From assembly GCA_900074745.1 (NCBI GenBank), contig LT598462.1, forward strand, positions 62,001 to 126,000: a DNA stretch of 64,000 nucleotides, in the 5' to 3' direction. Positions 1-10,200 of this stretch are shown here, piece by piece. The notes under the pieces were generated by a model that was not told where the DNA came from, searched no databases, and was given only the letters and a program-made list of their open reading frames with translations. A program made the translations under genes and the position numbers. Origin of the DNA: Lachancea mirantina. Its lineage: Eukaryota; Ascomycota; Saccharomycetes; Saccharomycetales; Saccharomycetaceae. Every line of letters starts with the position of its first letter. The first letter of the stretch is position 1.

Positions 1-1251
1 TATTTCGGCCACTATGCTAAATGCCCCATTCCAGAAGTTGTTGTAACCGATCCCTGCGCGAAACTTTTTGATGCCTACGACGTCTGCTATCAGAGGAACG
101 GAATTTACTGCTCCAATTCCTGCCCCAAATCCCAAGAGAACAGCGAAAGGAATAATTTCTCTGAAATGCCGAATATTAAGCCAGAAAGGTAGAAGTAGGA
201 CCAGATCATACAACATTAAGATAATACTGGCGTTTGAGCGCCCAATTTTCTCGGATATCCAGCCCATGAAGGGCCTTCCAAACGTCTGAGATGCATTGAA
301 TATTGCTAGTGCAATTGTTGCCTGATGTGGGGACATGCCTAAAGAGATCGCGTAGTTTGAAAGCGAGAACAGTAGAATGACATAACCCATGGTCGTGAAT
401 GAAGCCCATAAGGTACAAAAATGAAGAGGCATTATCTTTAAAATTGACGGATCATAGATCTCTTTGGCGATTACTTTCATTGATGGTTTTTCAAGCCTGC
501 TGATCTCACTCTGACGTTCCTTGACGAAAAGCATGGCAATGGCATTGAGAACAAAAGTGACTATGGCCAGCATCCGCATGGCCCACTGGTGATTTCCCGT
601 CTTGGCTATTAAGGCGTTAACGGCAAAAGAAAATGCACAGCCGCCCGAGCCAACTCCAATGTGGCTGACAGCGTTGGCCAACGCCCGCCTTCTCAAAAAC
701 CAGCTTGGTATAATGATGGTGTTGGCACCAAAACTCAAGCCAAAGGAGAGGCCAAGGAGAACACCATACGTGACGTATAAACCCCCAATTGTCTTGACGA
801 AAGAGCTGGCAATGAAAGCCACGCTCTCAAGTACAATAGCGATAGAAAGCGTTGCGCGATATCCGAGACAAGAAAGGCTAAAGGCGCTCAGAGGGAGTAA
901 GATGAGAGTAAGGCCTATCACAAGACCGCCTATGAGTGCATAATCGGTCGGCGTTGCACCTGGGAAGTAATTGCTGGACAAGAAGAAGGACAGGAAGATA
1001 CCGTAGCATGTATTCGGGCCCCAGGTCGCGAAGTTCATGACTGCTACGCAAACACAGCAGACCCAGCCGTACCCACCGTCTGGCGGAGGATCCAGGTAAT
1101 CATCGCCCGCATACTGGCCATCGTTATCGAGATTTCGCGTGTTTTCGCGCACCAGGGCCTTGCCGATCTCTTTCTCCGAGGTAGCCTCGTTTTCGCTTCT
1201 GAGGTCCATGTGCACATCTGTGCCAGACCAGCTCCGTATTGAGTCCATCAT
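1..1251 (-). CDS. MCH-type monocarboxylate-porter-like MFS transporter (C-terminus beyond window)
   Basis: A minus-strand reading frame is open from the ATG at 1251 to the window edge, giving 417 residues without the end. About 50 polar residues come first, then PPDGGYGWVCC at the entry to the first membrane segment. DGGYGWV is the signature of the SLC16/MCH family of the major facilitator superfamily. Hydrophobic segments follow, including GGLVIGLTLILLPLS. S. cerevisiae has several members (MCH1-5, ESBP6). Mch5 carries riboflavin, and the yeast members are not proven monocarboxylate carriers, so no substrate is assigned. A short N-terminus before the first segment is more like Mch2 than like the longer Esbp6, but this is a weak guess. 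Two adjacent ATGs (1251 and 1248) could serve as start. It is transcribed away from a long non-coding region shared with a Dal5-type permease. Confidence 0.85.
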   Translation of the reverse strand, partial: MMDSIRSWSGTDVHMDLRSENEATSEKEIGKALVRENTRNLDNDGQYAGDDYLDPPPDGGYGWVCCVCVAVMNFATWGPNTCYGIFLSFFLSSNYFPGATPTDYALIGGLVIGLTLILLPLSAFSLSCLGYRATLSIAIVLESVAFIASSFVKTIGGLYVTYGVLLGLSFGLSFGANTIIIPSWFLRRRALANAVSHIGVGSGGCAFSFAVNALIAKTGNHQWAMRMLAIVTFVLNAIAMLFVKERQSEISRLEKPSMKVIAKEIYDPSILKIMPLHFCTLWASFTTMGYVILLFSLSNYAISLGMSPHQATIALAIFNASQTFGRPFMGWISEKIGRSNASIILMLYDLVLLLPFWLNIRHFREIIPFAVLLGFGAGIGAVNSVPLIADVVGIKKFRAGIGYNNFWNGAFSIVAEI

Positions 1252-1391
1252 TCGCTTCGACAAGAACAGTGCTCTTCTCCTGCAAACTATGCTACAGTCT
1301 ACAAGTAATCAAGAGTTTCAATAGTCCAGCGATGGTGTGCTCTTTGCTGACTATCTTCCAGCTTGCCTCTGTCTGCCAGAGCTAGCTTTGT

Positions 1392-1398
1392 TGACTCA
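1392..1398. promoter_or_regulatory. Gcn4-type TGACTCA site
   Basis: A perfect TGACTCA lies about 140 bases upstream of the MCH-like start codon. This is the consensus of the amino-acid-starvation activator Gcn4. A 7-base motif can occur by chance, so its use is an inference from position. Confidence 0.35.
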
Positions 1399-1455
1399 TC
1401 TTGTTAAGATCCAACGGCATCTTAACTCGGTATAACTTAACCCTTTTGGGAAGGT

Positions 1456-1560
1456 CGGTATTTAGATGGGCATCTCTAGATTTTAGAACTCGAGATCCGC
1501 ATGAGCGGCGGTTCGAACGCCGGCGGAAGCGATTCTAGCTTCTGCGGTCCCTAAATGCCG
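1456..1560. repeat. Nested inverted repeat that can fold into a closed multi-branch structure
   Basis: Bases 1456-1465 pair with 1551-1560 (10 bp, one G-T wobble) and close the whole unit. Inside are three more elements. Hairpin A pairs 1472-1476 with 1492-1496 (ATCTC/GAGAT). Stem B pairs 1497-1501 with 1543-1547 (CCGCA/TGCGG). Stem B encloses two perfect 5-bp hairpins with 7-nt loops: 1506-1510/1518-1522 (CGGCG/CGCCG) and 1526-1530/1538-1542 (GAAGC/GCTTC). Read on the minus strand, the first of these is CGGCG-TTCGAAC-CGCCG, which looks like a tRNA T-arm with a B-box. No full cloverleaf can be drawn on either strand because no D-arm lies in place, so it is not called a tRNA. It could be a structured RNA, a tRNA relic or a DNA palindrome. 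Confidence 0.6.
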
Positions 1561-2383
1561 ATATCAAGACGAAGCAAGGGAATGGGGTACTTGGCGGATA
1601 TATCGCCGTATCAGCATGACACAGCCAAGTTTCTCAGCCGTTGAAACAACTAGGGGAAACTAATCAAAAACCGAAAACCCGGTTTCCTTGCACAAGCATA
1701 GATAAGGTTATGATGTAACAAACGAAAAATCAAAAAACGGGCCAAAAATTTCCGTCAGCCTTATCCTAAGCCCGTTAGCGCATACCGACATGCTTATCAG
1801 CGGTTTTGTCTTATATGTACTTCTTGTTTATGACCGCTTTGCCGATAGTTCCAATCGCTAAATCCCATGCTTATCAACTCTTCATGTGCATTTCGTAGAA
1901 AATGTCAGAGTGTCAAAGTTCGCACCAACATTAAGGATAATCCTGTCACCAAATGAAGTCCCTTCTCAAAAACTGGATTCCAATGGGTTAGCTAATTGTA
2001 ACTTTAATTGTAACTTTAATTGAAACCAATAGACACAAAATAAAACTACTGGCCTACTTGATTCGTCTTAAACCATGGCATATTAGCGCACTTTTTTAGT
2101 CGTATCGCATATTAAAGTCACTGGATTTCTGGCACCGTTTAATAGTTTCTTACGAAATAGATTAAATCTAAGGGCACTATTGACGGCCGGATTTGTTTAC
2201 TGGATTCTGGACCCGTACCCCATTAGTAGAAGGACAATTTATAGAACCACAACCGACTGTTCAACCTATAGGCAACTCGAACAATGTCGCCGAGCAGCGT
2301 TGATGAGCGGCCAGGGTCACCTTGAAAGGTATGGCTTCTAAAGTGGCTCCAAGCTCCAAAGCAGTCCACATGATACTCTTAAT

Positions 2384-2393
2384 GTCACGTGAC
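2384..2393. promoter_or_regulatory. Palindromic Cbf1/E-box site GTCACGTGAC
   Basis: A perfect 10-base palindrome contains RTCACRTG, the Cbf1 consensus. It lies about 740 bases upstream of the Dal5-type permease. In S. cerevisiae Cbf1 marks sulfur-metabolism promoters and CDEI of centromeres; no CDEII/CDEIII follows here, so it is not a centromere. Confidence 0.4.
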
Positions 2394-2764
2394 ATGACCC
2401 TCTTTAATGTCTTTCGTTCCACGAACTATCTATGTGTACGGCGCTCGCAGTGGTTCACCTATAAGTGGGTTGTTAAACACCACAGCGGAAAAATGAGCGT
2501 TTGGTAAACGGCGTTTAGAGGGACAATGGACAGACCTTGCTGCGACCCACCTTGAGTGATCAGCTCACTAAGGGCAACTCATAGACTCAAATCCATGGGA
2601 TTTTGGATCCTAAACGGGCGTCTCGGACTGCTGCAGTCTGTACGCGATCTGTATTCTACTATGTAAATCGAAATTTATCCTTAGCAGTGAGTGCTGGATG
2701 ATTTTCAAATTTCACGTTCTCTGGAGCTATAGATTTTGTTGGTGTTCAAGATGTACAGATGTGA

Positions 2765-3030
2765 GATAAGCTTGACGAGCTCTATGATTACAGGGGTCTA
2801 TCTTAAGACCGAGCCTGGCTTTAAGCCTGATAAGCGACGTCTCGCAATTTCTCGGACGCAGGGCGTTTGCAACTAATGGAGGCTTACCAGTAGTGATATG
2901 CAGCATAAGGAATCTTGCCGGTGAGTGCCTTTTTTGTCTTGGCCAGACGCAGGTGACCCACATTACTGGCCAGTCGTGGCTCGTGCAACAGTCCTCAGCT
3001 GTGGTGGCCCCTGGCCGGACACGAGATAAG
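2765..3030. promoter_or_regulatory. Cluster of three GATAAG sites (nitrogen catabolite repression type)
   Basis: GATAAG occurs at 2765-2770, 2829-2834 and 3025-3030, all on the plus strand and within 370 bases of the permease start at 3133. Paired GATAAG sites form the UAS-NTR used by the GATA factors Gln3 and Gat1 to induce nitrogen-scavenging permeases such as DAL5 when good nitrogen is scarce. The match between motif cluster and permease family makes this regulation plausible. Confidence 0.5.
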
Positions 3031-3132
3031 ATGAGAGATCTCGTGCGATGAGTAAGAAACGCATATAAACAGTGCGAATATGGCTAGCTAAAGGGTTTTT
3101 TGTTTGGAGTTTTACCTCACGGCAGCAGACAA

Positions 3133-4791
3133 ATGAGTTCTCAAGAATCGCAGTCGGCCGAAGAGGCTTCTGCAATTATACTCGGAGAAAAAAACCTCGC
3201 GTTGAACAACGATGGTGGTAAAGGCGATGAAGCTCGGCACCACATCGTGTCCGTGGCAAGCCCAGCGGAAATACAGGAGGCAGGCGACGGATATAAAGTG
3301 ATCAAGTCGAGAGATGCAGATGTGACGCTCAAGTTTCTGCAGGAGAACGACCATCTCGTCGAACCCATAACCCCGGAACAGGAACGCAAGCTTTCTCGTA
3401 AAGTCATGTGGATTATTGTATCTCTTACGGCGTTTATTGATATGGTGTTGTATGCAGACAAGGCAGTGATGTCCTACGCGGCGATTTTTACGTTCTTCAA
3501 GGACACGGGCCTCACACAAAACAAGTACAACAACGCCAACACCCTTTTCTACTTCGGCTACATTCTCGGCCAAGGAAATTTATACTGGATCCAGAAATTC
3601 CCTCTAGCGCGTGTGCTAGTTGTGATGACAACCTTGTGGTGTGCCGTCATTTTCCTACATTGCGCTGCTTTCAATTACAAAGGTGTGTACACGCTGAGAT
3701 TTTTCTTAGGTTTTATTGAATCCATTGGTGTCCCCACGCTCAATGTGACCATGGGACAGTTTTTAACGCCCAGAGAAAAATCAGCCACCGCACCTGTTTT
3801 CTACTCCACTTGTATGGGGGTGACAATTCCTGTGGGCTTTATCGCGTATGGTGTCTTGAATATCCAGAATCCTCCTATCGCTGCTTGGAAGATTTTCACG
3901 ATCATTATCGGCGGAATTTCTTTCCTGACAACCGTTTTGATCCTGATAATCTATCCCAACAACCCAACTGATGCCAAATTTTTGTCGCGGGACGAAAAAG
4001 TCTGGGTTATCAGAAGAGTTCAAGAGAGCACCGGCTCCTCTATCGAATCTAAAGTTTTCAAGCCATACCAAGTTAAAGAGGCTCTGAGGGACCCTATTTC
4101 TTGGCTGTTTGGTGCGTTTTTCCTACTGCAGCAGTTGGCTAATAACTTGACGTACCAACAGAATCTGTTATATGAAGGTCTCGGTAACATTTCCAATTTG
4201 GACTCGACGTTGGTTTCGGTAGCGTCCGGTGGCTTCCAGGTCGTTTTGGCTATAATTGCAACGACCGTTTTGCTGTACAAAAAGAACCTTGTCGCTTTCT
4301 CCGTCGTATTTTGGAGTCTTCCGTCATTTGTCGGATCCATTGGCGCGGTGTCACTTCCTTGGGGTAACAAGTTGGGTCTTTTGGCAATGGTTTGCCTAGC
4401 TTCTCCCTTTGGTATCCCTTGGATTCTAATGTTCAGCTGGACGTCACAGACTTGTTCTGGATACACCAAAAAGCTAACCCGGAATGCTATTATCATGTTT
4501 TGGTATGGTGTTGCCAATATTATTTCTCCTCAACTATGGCAGGAGAGAGACGCCCCTCGCTACAACCCTGCATGGATTGTTCAGACGGTACTCTCTTTCT
4601 TCACTGCACCCGCCCTTGCGATTGTCATTTGGTATATTTTGAGAAGGCGGAATAAGGAACGTGCTGCCAACCTGGAGTATGAGGACGACAAAGTTGGATT
4701 TGTTGAAGAAGGCAGTGGTAAACTGAAAGTGAATGTCGCGTTGCTGGATCTTACTGATCACGAAAACAAGGCTTTCATTTATCCCCTTTAA
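3133..4791 (+). CDS. Dal5-type anion:cation symporter (ACS family permease)
   Basis: This 552-residue membrane protein belongs to the allantoate-permease branch of the major facilitator superfamily. That branch includes Dal5 (allantoate, ureidosuccinate), Tna1, Fen2, Thi73, Yct1 and others. A hydrophilic N-terminus of about 95 residues ends in ITPEQERKLSRKV, the usual lead-in to the first helix, and about 12 hydrophobic segments follow. The tail DLTDHENKAFIYPL matches the DLTDxENxxFxYxL ending of Dal5. The ATG at 3133 is the first one; the frame extends upstream only through a TTG. The substrate cannot be read from sequence. The GATAAG cluster upstream favours a nitrogen compound and the GTCACGTGAC site would allow a sulfur compound. 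It converges on UBC1, with stop codons 106 bases apart. Confidence 0.85.
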   Translation: MSSQESQSAEEASAIILGEKNLALNNDGGKGDEARHHIVSVASPAEIQEAGDGYKVIKSRDADVTLKFLQENDHLVEPITPEQERKLSRKVMWIIVSLTAFIDMVLYADKAVMSYAAIFTFFKDTGLTQNKYNNANTLFYFGYILGQGNLYWIQKFPLARVLVVMTTLWCAVIFLHCAAFNYKGVYTLRFFLGFIESIGVPTLNVTMGQFLTPREKSATAPVFYSTCMGVTIPVGFIAYGVLNIQNPPIAAWKIFTIIIGGISFLTTVLILIIYPNNPTDAKFLSRDEKVWVIRRVQESTGSSIESKVFKPYQVKEALRDPISWLFGAFFLLQQLANNLTYQQNLLYEGLGNISNLDSTLVSVASGGFQVVLAIIATTVLLYKKNLVAFSVVFWSLPSFVGSIGAVSLPWGNKLGLLAMVCLASPFGIPWILMFSWTSQTCSGYTKKLTRNAIIMFWYGVANIISPQLWQERDAPRYNPAWIVQTVLSFFTAPALAIVIWYILRRRNKERAANLEYEDDKVGFVEEGSGKLKVNVALLDLTDHENKAFIYPL

Positions 4792-4869
4792 TTTTTCCTC
4801 AAGTCCCTGGTTGAATTGGGCCAAGCTTATTTGCTCTTCTCGGTTGAAGACATACTATAATGTTGATAG

Positions 4870-4895
4870 ATATATATATATATATATATATATAT
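4870..4895. repeat. AT dinucleotide microsatellite
   Basis: About 13 uninterrupted AT units lie between the converging permease and UBC1 stop codons. Such tracts are common in yeast 3' regions and can resemble the alternating TA efficiency element of yeast polyadenylation signals. A second, similar tract lies at 27213-27241 after DBP6. Confidence 0.9.
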
Positions 4896-4897
4896 GC

Positions 4898-5545
4898 TCA
4901 TCTTACAAGCTGTTCTAATATTTTATTGACCGTTTCATTGTCGCCCGGAGACATAGTTTTTATTCCTAGTCTCCTTACCACCTCAATAATTTTTGACCGT
5001 GTGAAACCCAATGCCATGAATTGTTCGATGAGAGCGTTATCGATCCCATAAAGTGAGGCCTCATCAACATCTGCAGGTTCTCCTTGTAAATGAGCACATG
5101 CATATGTTTTAGTCCACAGAGCCGCCGTTTTGTTGAAAGATTCTTTGTCTTTAATGAAATGTTGCGCAACTTCCGCGTCTTGGGGATCGTTGGGTTCTGG
5201 AGACTGAAGTAATGCTTGTAATGATATAAGAGCCGATTTTAAAGTAATCACCGGGGACCATGCGTTCTTCAAAATATCCAGACAGATTGCTCCCGTCACA
5301 GAAGAAATATTAGGGTGATACACTTTTGTGTCGAATTTCATCAGGGGTGGCTTGAAAGGGTACTCCATGGGTACCTCTATGTTAACCATGAACTTACCGC
5401 CCTCGTAAGGTGTTCCTGGAGGTCCAAGAAATGACCCTTTCATAAGATGAATGTCGCCTTCGTTCACGAATTGCAAGCCAATGTTGGCCTCCGGGTCTTC
5501 TTTGATGGCTTGCATCTCCTTCATTATTCTCTTTTCTCTTGACAT
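4898..5545 (-). CDS. UBC1: Ubiquitin-conjugating enzyme E2 Ubc1
   Basis: The 215-residue protein is the same length as S. cerevisiae Ubc1. The UBC fold fills residues 1 to about 150, with the catalytic cysteine at residue 88 in [14 protein letters not shown] preceded by HPNIS. The last 50 residues ([11 protein letters not shown] to the end) form a UBA domain, the feature that sets Ubc1 apart from other yeast E2s. Ubc1 works with the anaphase-promoting complex to extend K48-linked chains and in ER and vacuolar quality control. The core from YHPNIS to [16 protein letters not shown] is almost unchanged from the S. cerevisiae protein. It lies downstream of CDC50 on the same strand; UBC1 and CDC50 are not neighbours in S. 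cerevisiae, so this junction may be a rearrangement point. Confidence 0.97.
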   Translation of the reverse strand: MSREKRIMKEMQAIKEDPEANIGLQFVNEGDIHLMKGSFLGPPGTPYEGGKFMVNIEVPMEYPFKPPLMKFDTKVYHPNISSVTGAICLDILKNAWSPVITLKSALISLQALLQSPEPNDPQDAEVAQHFIKDKESFNKTAALWTKTYACAHLQGEPADVDEASLYGIDNALIEQFMALGFTRSKIIEVVRRLGIKTMSPGDNETVNKILEQLVR

Positions 5546-5858
5546 TCTTAACGTGAACCTAAAGGGTAAGCTCTTTTGACTTGGGTGTGAGCTTAAAGCC
5601 TAAAGCCTTAGGTATTAATCGCCGTGATCCACCGTCAAAGTACTCATCGAGAAGCCACGATGAAAAACCGTTGCAAATTATCATGGACTCCAAGCGGATC
5701 ACGTGATTTATCAACGGATCCAACTCTACCAAGAATACTATCGCATATTGAGGAATTGAGCGTTAATAAAATGCTATTGATTTGTTTTACTTGCAGTGAC
5801 AAATGATAGGGTGCTTTTGTCCAATCTTTTACTAACAGAGATGGGCACCTTTAATGTG
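5546..5858. promoter_or_regulatory. UBC1 upstream region with a TCACGTGA site
   Basis: This interval lies between the CDC50 stop and the UBC1 start on the minus strand, so it carries the CDC50 3' end and the UBC1 promoter. TCACGTGA, a Cbf1-type site, is at 5699-5706. The short ATG frame at 5624-5806 has no protein-like features. Confidence 0.45.
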
Positions 5859-7034
5859 TTATAAAATTTCCCTCAAAGGTTGTGGTTGTGCACTCGACCG
5901 AGACACGACATCTTCTCTTTCATCAAAACTCAAATAAGAGTGATCGCCGAGTTTTCTTGGCTGAATGATGACTTTCATGAGAAAAATGAGTCCGAAAATA
6001 ATTGATATTCCTGCAACTATCAGATAAACGACACCTAGAGACATGTTGCGGCCACCAATAATGCTATTTGTAGTCAAAACAAAAGTTTTAGATCCACCGA
6101 AAATTGTGACGGGGTATTCTAGATCAATATTCATTTGGTACGCACCGGCGGGAAGTGTGGCAGTTTCGTTTTTCAATGCCAGTTTATAAAATTTTGGTAA
6201 GCCGGCTGTTCTCATCCACACCTTCAGTTCTTCCCATTCCGAAAGGTCTGGGATGTTATCATCAGTGTATCCGTCAGGATAGCGCTTCGCCCAGTTTGGA
6301 GGAGGCACGATCTGCGACGCATTATATTCTGTTTTCTTAAATCTGGACTTATCAGATGACCATGAGATGCCTTTGTTTGTTAGAGCATACGACTGTGTAT
6401 CGTTCACACCCATCAATTCAGGACCGAAGGTATCGTTGAAGAGCGAATTAGCTATCAGACCACAAGGGTATATAGCTTTGTCATTTTGTTCCCTTAAAGG
6501 ATTGCAGTCGCTGTTTAGATCATCGCTGGCTACCGCTTGACCTTTCAATTGGCTCAAATCAAACGATTGAACGTACTTCCGGTGATTTTGATAAAAATTA
6601 GTCAACCTATAGTAAATGTATATTGACTTTTTGATATCATTTGGGATCTCAAACTGAATGGCGCATGTTTTGACGTCTGTTTGATCTTGTTGCAGGCGCC
6701 AAACGGGCTTCACATTGAGTTTTTTTTTGAAGTGATACCCCACATATTTTGATGGAATTTCCTTAAAGTTATTTGTTGCAAGGGTATCACAGTGGCTGTA
6801 ATCAATTTGCAAGTTCTGAACGTTGTTAGCTGTGATAATCAGTGCAACGCCAATAGGAGCGAAGATAGCACTAATCAGAATTAGCAGAGGTAAAACGGAC
6901 TGTGGAGACAATATTGGCTGCCAAGCCTTCAGTCTCTGCTGTCTGAACGCCGTATTAGGTGGCTTTCTGGATTTTTGAGCGAGACTTGCACTGCCTTCAG
7001 TGTCATCTTCTGAGCTCTTACGACGCCAAAGCAT
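5859..7034 (-). CDS. CDC50: Cdc50-family non-catalytic subunit of phospholipid flippases
   Basis: The 391-residue protein has the length of S. cerevisiae Cdc50. It has the family layout: a short cytosolic N-terminus with [14 protein letters not shown], a first transmembrane helix near residues 47-69, a large lumenal domain with paired cysteines and several N-glycosylation sequons (NDT, NAS, NET), and a second helix near 333-357. Cdc50 binds the P4-ATPase Drs2 and is needed for its ER exit and for moving phosphatidylserine to the cytosolic leaflet. The start is the ATG at 7034; an upstream GTG extends the frame by 9 codons. Lem3 and YNR048W are paralogues. Position next to CDC39, MSH3 and an Fpk1/Kin82 kinase, as on S. 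cerevisiae chromosome III, supports CDC50 and makes it the single ancestor of CDC50 and YNR048W. Confidence 0.93.
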   Translation of the reverse strand: MLWRRKSSEDDTEGSASLAQKSRKPPNTAFRQQRLKAWQPILSPQSVLPLLILISAIFAPIGVALIITANNVQNLQIDYSHCDTLATNNFKEIPSKYVGYHFKKKLNVKPVWRLQQDQTDVKTCAIQFEIPNDIKKSIYIYYRLTNFYQNHRKYVQSFDLSQLKGQAVASDDLNSDCNPLREQNDKAIYPCGLIANSLFNDTFGPELMGVNDTQSYALTNKGISWSSDKSRFKKTEYNASQIVPPPNWAKRYPDGYTDDNIPDLSEWEELKVWMRTAGLPKFYKLALKNETATLPAGAYQMNIDLEYPVTIFGGSKTFVLTTNSIIGGRNMSLGVVYLIVAGISIIFGLIFLMKVIIQPRKLGDHSYLSFDEREDVVSRSSAQPQPLREIL

Positions 7035-7206
7035 ATTGTCGTGTTTCTCGCGGTGCTTCACCTAATTTCAAATTGTTTGAAACTAGAAGTAAGGGAAAAG
7101 CTCGAAGGGAGACGGTATATTTGGGTTTGAAGTGTTGTTGCTGGACATATATACTATTTTGATCAACATTGATGTTCAGCTCTAATTTGTTATATTAATG
7201 GATATG

Positions 7207-7214
7207 TCACGTGA
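7207..7214. promoter_or_regulatory. TCACGTGA site upstream of CDC50
   Basis: This Cbf1-type palindrome lies 173 bases before the CDC50 start and 73 bases after the CDC39 stop. It is one of several copies in intergenic DNA across the window. Confidence 0.35.
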
Positions 7215-7286
7215 TCAAACTTTAACTATGCCTTGCGGTGGTCGATTGAAAGCAGCTTGTCAAAAAACGGTCTACCTGATAAAGAG

Positions 7287-10200
7287 CTATGCCTCTGCCC
7301 TCAACTCCGGAAACTGTTCATGACCCTCACCATTTTGTGAATACATGCCTTTTGTCCTGACGTGCGGTATAATATGCTTTGATAAATTCTTGATAATAAG
7401 CTCGATTTCGGGAACATCCTTTATGAAGGATAAATCCGCAAGAGAGGACGAATCCGACTTTAAGATATCCACGAACGTAACCACAATTCCCCAGCAGTGT
7501 GGCTTGTTTGTGATTATGCGCTCCAAAACTGTTCTGATGATAATTTCTTGCACATCATGTTGCTGCTCCTCGAACTCATCTGAGTAAAACAAATTCTTGA
7601 TAACGTAGTTGAACCATAGTGTGTGCGCATTTGGGTATCTAAGTTGATTGGCAATCGCTTGTATGACATGGAATTTCAACTCAGTAGAGCCCTCTGTAAT
7701 TAGTCCCTTGAACAGCGTAAAATAAGAAGATTTGGTATTGAAAATCGCATTTGCGGAAGTTCTATCTTTTTCCAACGCAGCCTCTATGCCCACATGCAAC
7801 GTTATGGCATTGATTAGTTTCACGTCCACATTAGTGGTCTCATAGCCAATCCCGGTATCTAGCTCGAGTTCAGTTCTGAATAATCCTGATAAAATGGTTC
7901 TCATCAAGGAGCTACTTGGAATACGCAAGTAGTTGTCCACCGGTTTCTTCAAACCTTTTAGATCTTGGACTGGATCATAGAAGATGGCTGCTGGTACTTG
8001 ACAGGCTTCGATGTCATGAAGCTCTATGTTAGGATCATAGGGATCTGGAATAACAACTTTGGTAGGTGCAGAGCTCAAAATGATGTTCCTCAGCTGCATG
8101 TAAATAGGAGGAATGTTGTTTAAGAGCTCATAGTGATTTTCCACTAAAAACTCAGGAACATCGTTTGACACAGCCAAAATCACACGCAATGCACCCTTGT
8201 AGACCACCGTGACAGCATCATGAGTTTCTGTCCTCTTCGTGTAGTGAGCCATAAAATTCAATAAGTCAGTAAACAATAATAGGAGCTTGGACCAGCCCGC
8301 TTTGTTTGGGAGACGGAGCATCCTTGGTAAGAACATGCGATGAGATAAGAGCGTGATCCAAGCAAACGCAAATCCAGGAAATGCAATTGGCTGGTAAACA
8401 TGTAAAAAGGATGCAAAAATGTTGTAGAAGCTCTCATCAAAGTTTACAAGCTCTTTCCTGCAAGCTGGATCTTTAATCTTGACGAATTTATGGCCACGCA
8501 AAGCTTCCCAGTCACACAATAAACTAGAAAACAGTCTGAAATATGGCCTCTCATTAAAAGAAGTGTCATTTCTTCCCTGATCCTCTGAAAAGACTAAAGT
8601 TACCACGGAAAACATCAAGCTCAAAAATTCCTCTCTCGAACTTTGCTTAAAATCAAGCAAGCAAATCAGTTTTATTAGAAGTTTACTCAGTGAATCAATT
8701 GCGATGAAAACTTCACTCGTTGGATCGCTTTCTTTGAATGAATTAACAGAAAGTTCTAATGCGGATTTCATGAAGCAAATGAATCCATTGCTGTCTTGAA
8801 GTACCCCTTTCTCGATCATTTGTCTGATAAACTCAAGGACAGTCTCGTCATCACCATCCAACCTTTGAATTAATTTTACCCATTCTGTAAACACCAATGC
8901 AGTTTTTTCCGCCTTGGTAATCCTTGCCGACTTCTTGACTGGAAGTATTTTGGCATCGTCATATTTGTCAAAAAAAGCCACGGCATTTTCCTCACTAGAA
9001 TTTTTCAAATAAGTCAGAGTTTTGACAAAATCGGAGCGCATGAAAAGTGGTTCATCCGACAAAATGAGTTCTTCAATTAAGCTGATAGCAAATGACATTG
9101 CGTTCTCCATCGAACTACGCATTGCTACCACAAGAACAGAATCCAACTCAGAAGTGCTTATCAGATTCACATCAAGCAATGAATGAATGACTGGTACGTT
9201 AAACTTCCTCGAGTCTAAAGCATAAACCAGCCACCATACCACATCCTTGCGAGCTACAACCGACAGAGAACATAGTTTTTCCAACAACAACGATAAAACA
9301 TCACGACAGAGAGGGCTCTCGCTCGTGGCAAAAAGGCTGTTAACGACAGCTTGGGATACTTTTAAGGCTAATTGGTCTTTTTGGTTGCTGCGTAAGATAA
9401 AGTTCAGAATCTGTGATATTATATCCTTGATCGACTTTTGTTGCGCAGTACCTTGAAGTTGTTGATCAGAGCTCTCCTTGATTTGATCCACTAAATTATC
9501 CATGAGTAAAACCAAAATGCGATGATTTTGCTCAAGTTCATTTTGTACATTAGGTGGAGCTTGAACAATTGGTAAGCTGCTACCCAATTGCGACTGAGAT
9601 TGAGATTGCTGCAGTTGTCTCAATAAAAGATTTTGTTGTTGTTGGTGCTGTACTTCCTGCTTCTGCTGATTCTCTTGCTCAAATTTGAGAGCCTGCTGCT
9701 GCTGGAGTTGTTGCTGAACGGCCTGATGTTGTGGGAGAGGCTGGTTGAGAGAAGCCTGTTGAGTTGAATTTGCACCTATTAGCGAGCCTGGTAATGTAGC
9801 CGCGGACTCGGAGCGACTGAAGCTCTGACCGAATTCCTCATAAATTTTGAGCTGCTGGGCTGTAACGCCGGACGGTTTCAAACCTAAGGGCTCTGGTAAT
9901 GAGAGCGAATATGAATTATAATTTTGAGCAAGGAAGAGTTGATCTGAACGCCTTTCCTTGTGGTATTTGCGTACCGCAATAGCTTGCATGAGTTGTTCAC
10001 TAATATCTTGAGTGGCCTTGTCCATTGAAGCTTTTTCGATAATTGCCAAGGCAATTCCCATGTTATCATTGATTGCTGCGTTGAGCTCATCAATAGGTGA
10101 ATTTGGCAAGCTCATGAGGTTTGGTGCCAGTGACTGGGTTGTTGATCGAATGGTATCCCTTAATAAGTCTACCGATGTCGCACGTGCAAAGCTTCGAGAA

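Larger units (their letters stand above)
1252..3132. other. 1.9-kb non-coding region between two divergent transporter genes
   Basis: No reading frame here looks like a protein; the longest ATG frames are about 60 to 80 codons with no family resemblance. The interval holds the nested inverted repeat at 1456-1560, a small imperfect palindrome at 1593-1607 (GGCG, AT-rich core, CGCC), an everted CCG-N6-CGG at 1671-1682 that could bind a Zn2Cys6 protein, and the sites listed separately. Its length is several times the usual yeast intergenic distance. This could mean heavily regulated nutrient transporters, an unrecognised RNA gene, or remains of a lost gene. Confidence 0.6.

Noticed and set aside
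1456-1560. tRNA gene on the minus strand (T-arm and anticodon-like arm)
   Set aside because: No D-arm and no acceptor stem adjacent to the T-arm; position 33 of the would-be anticodon loop is not T. Reported as a structured palindrome instead.
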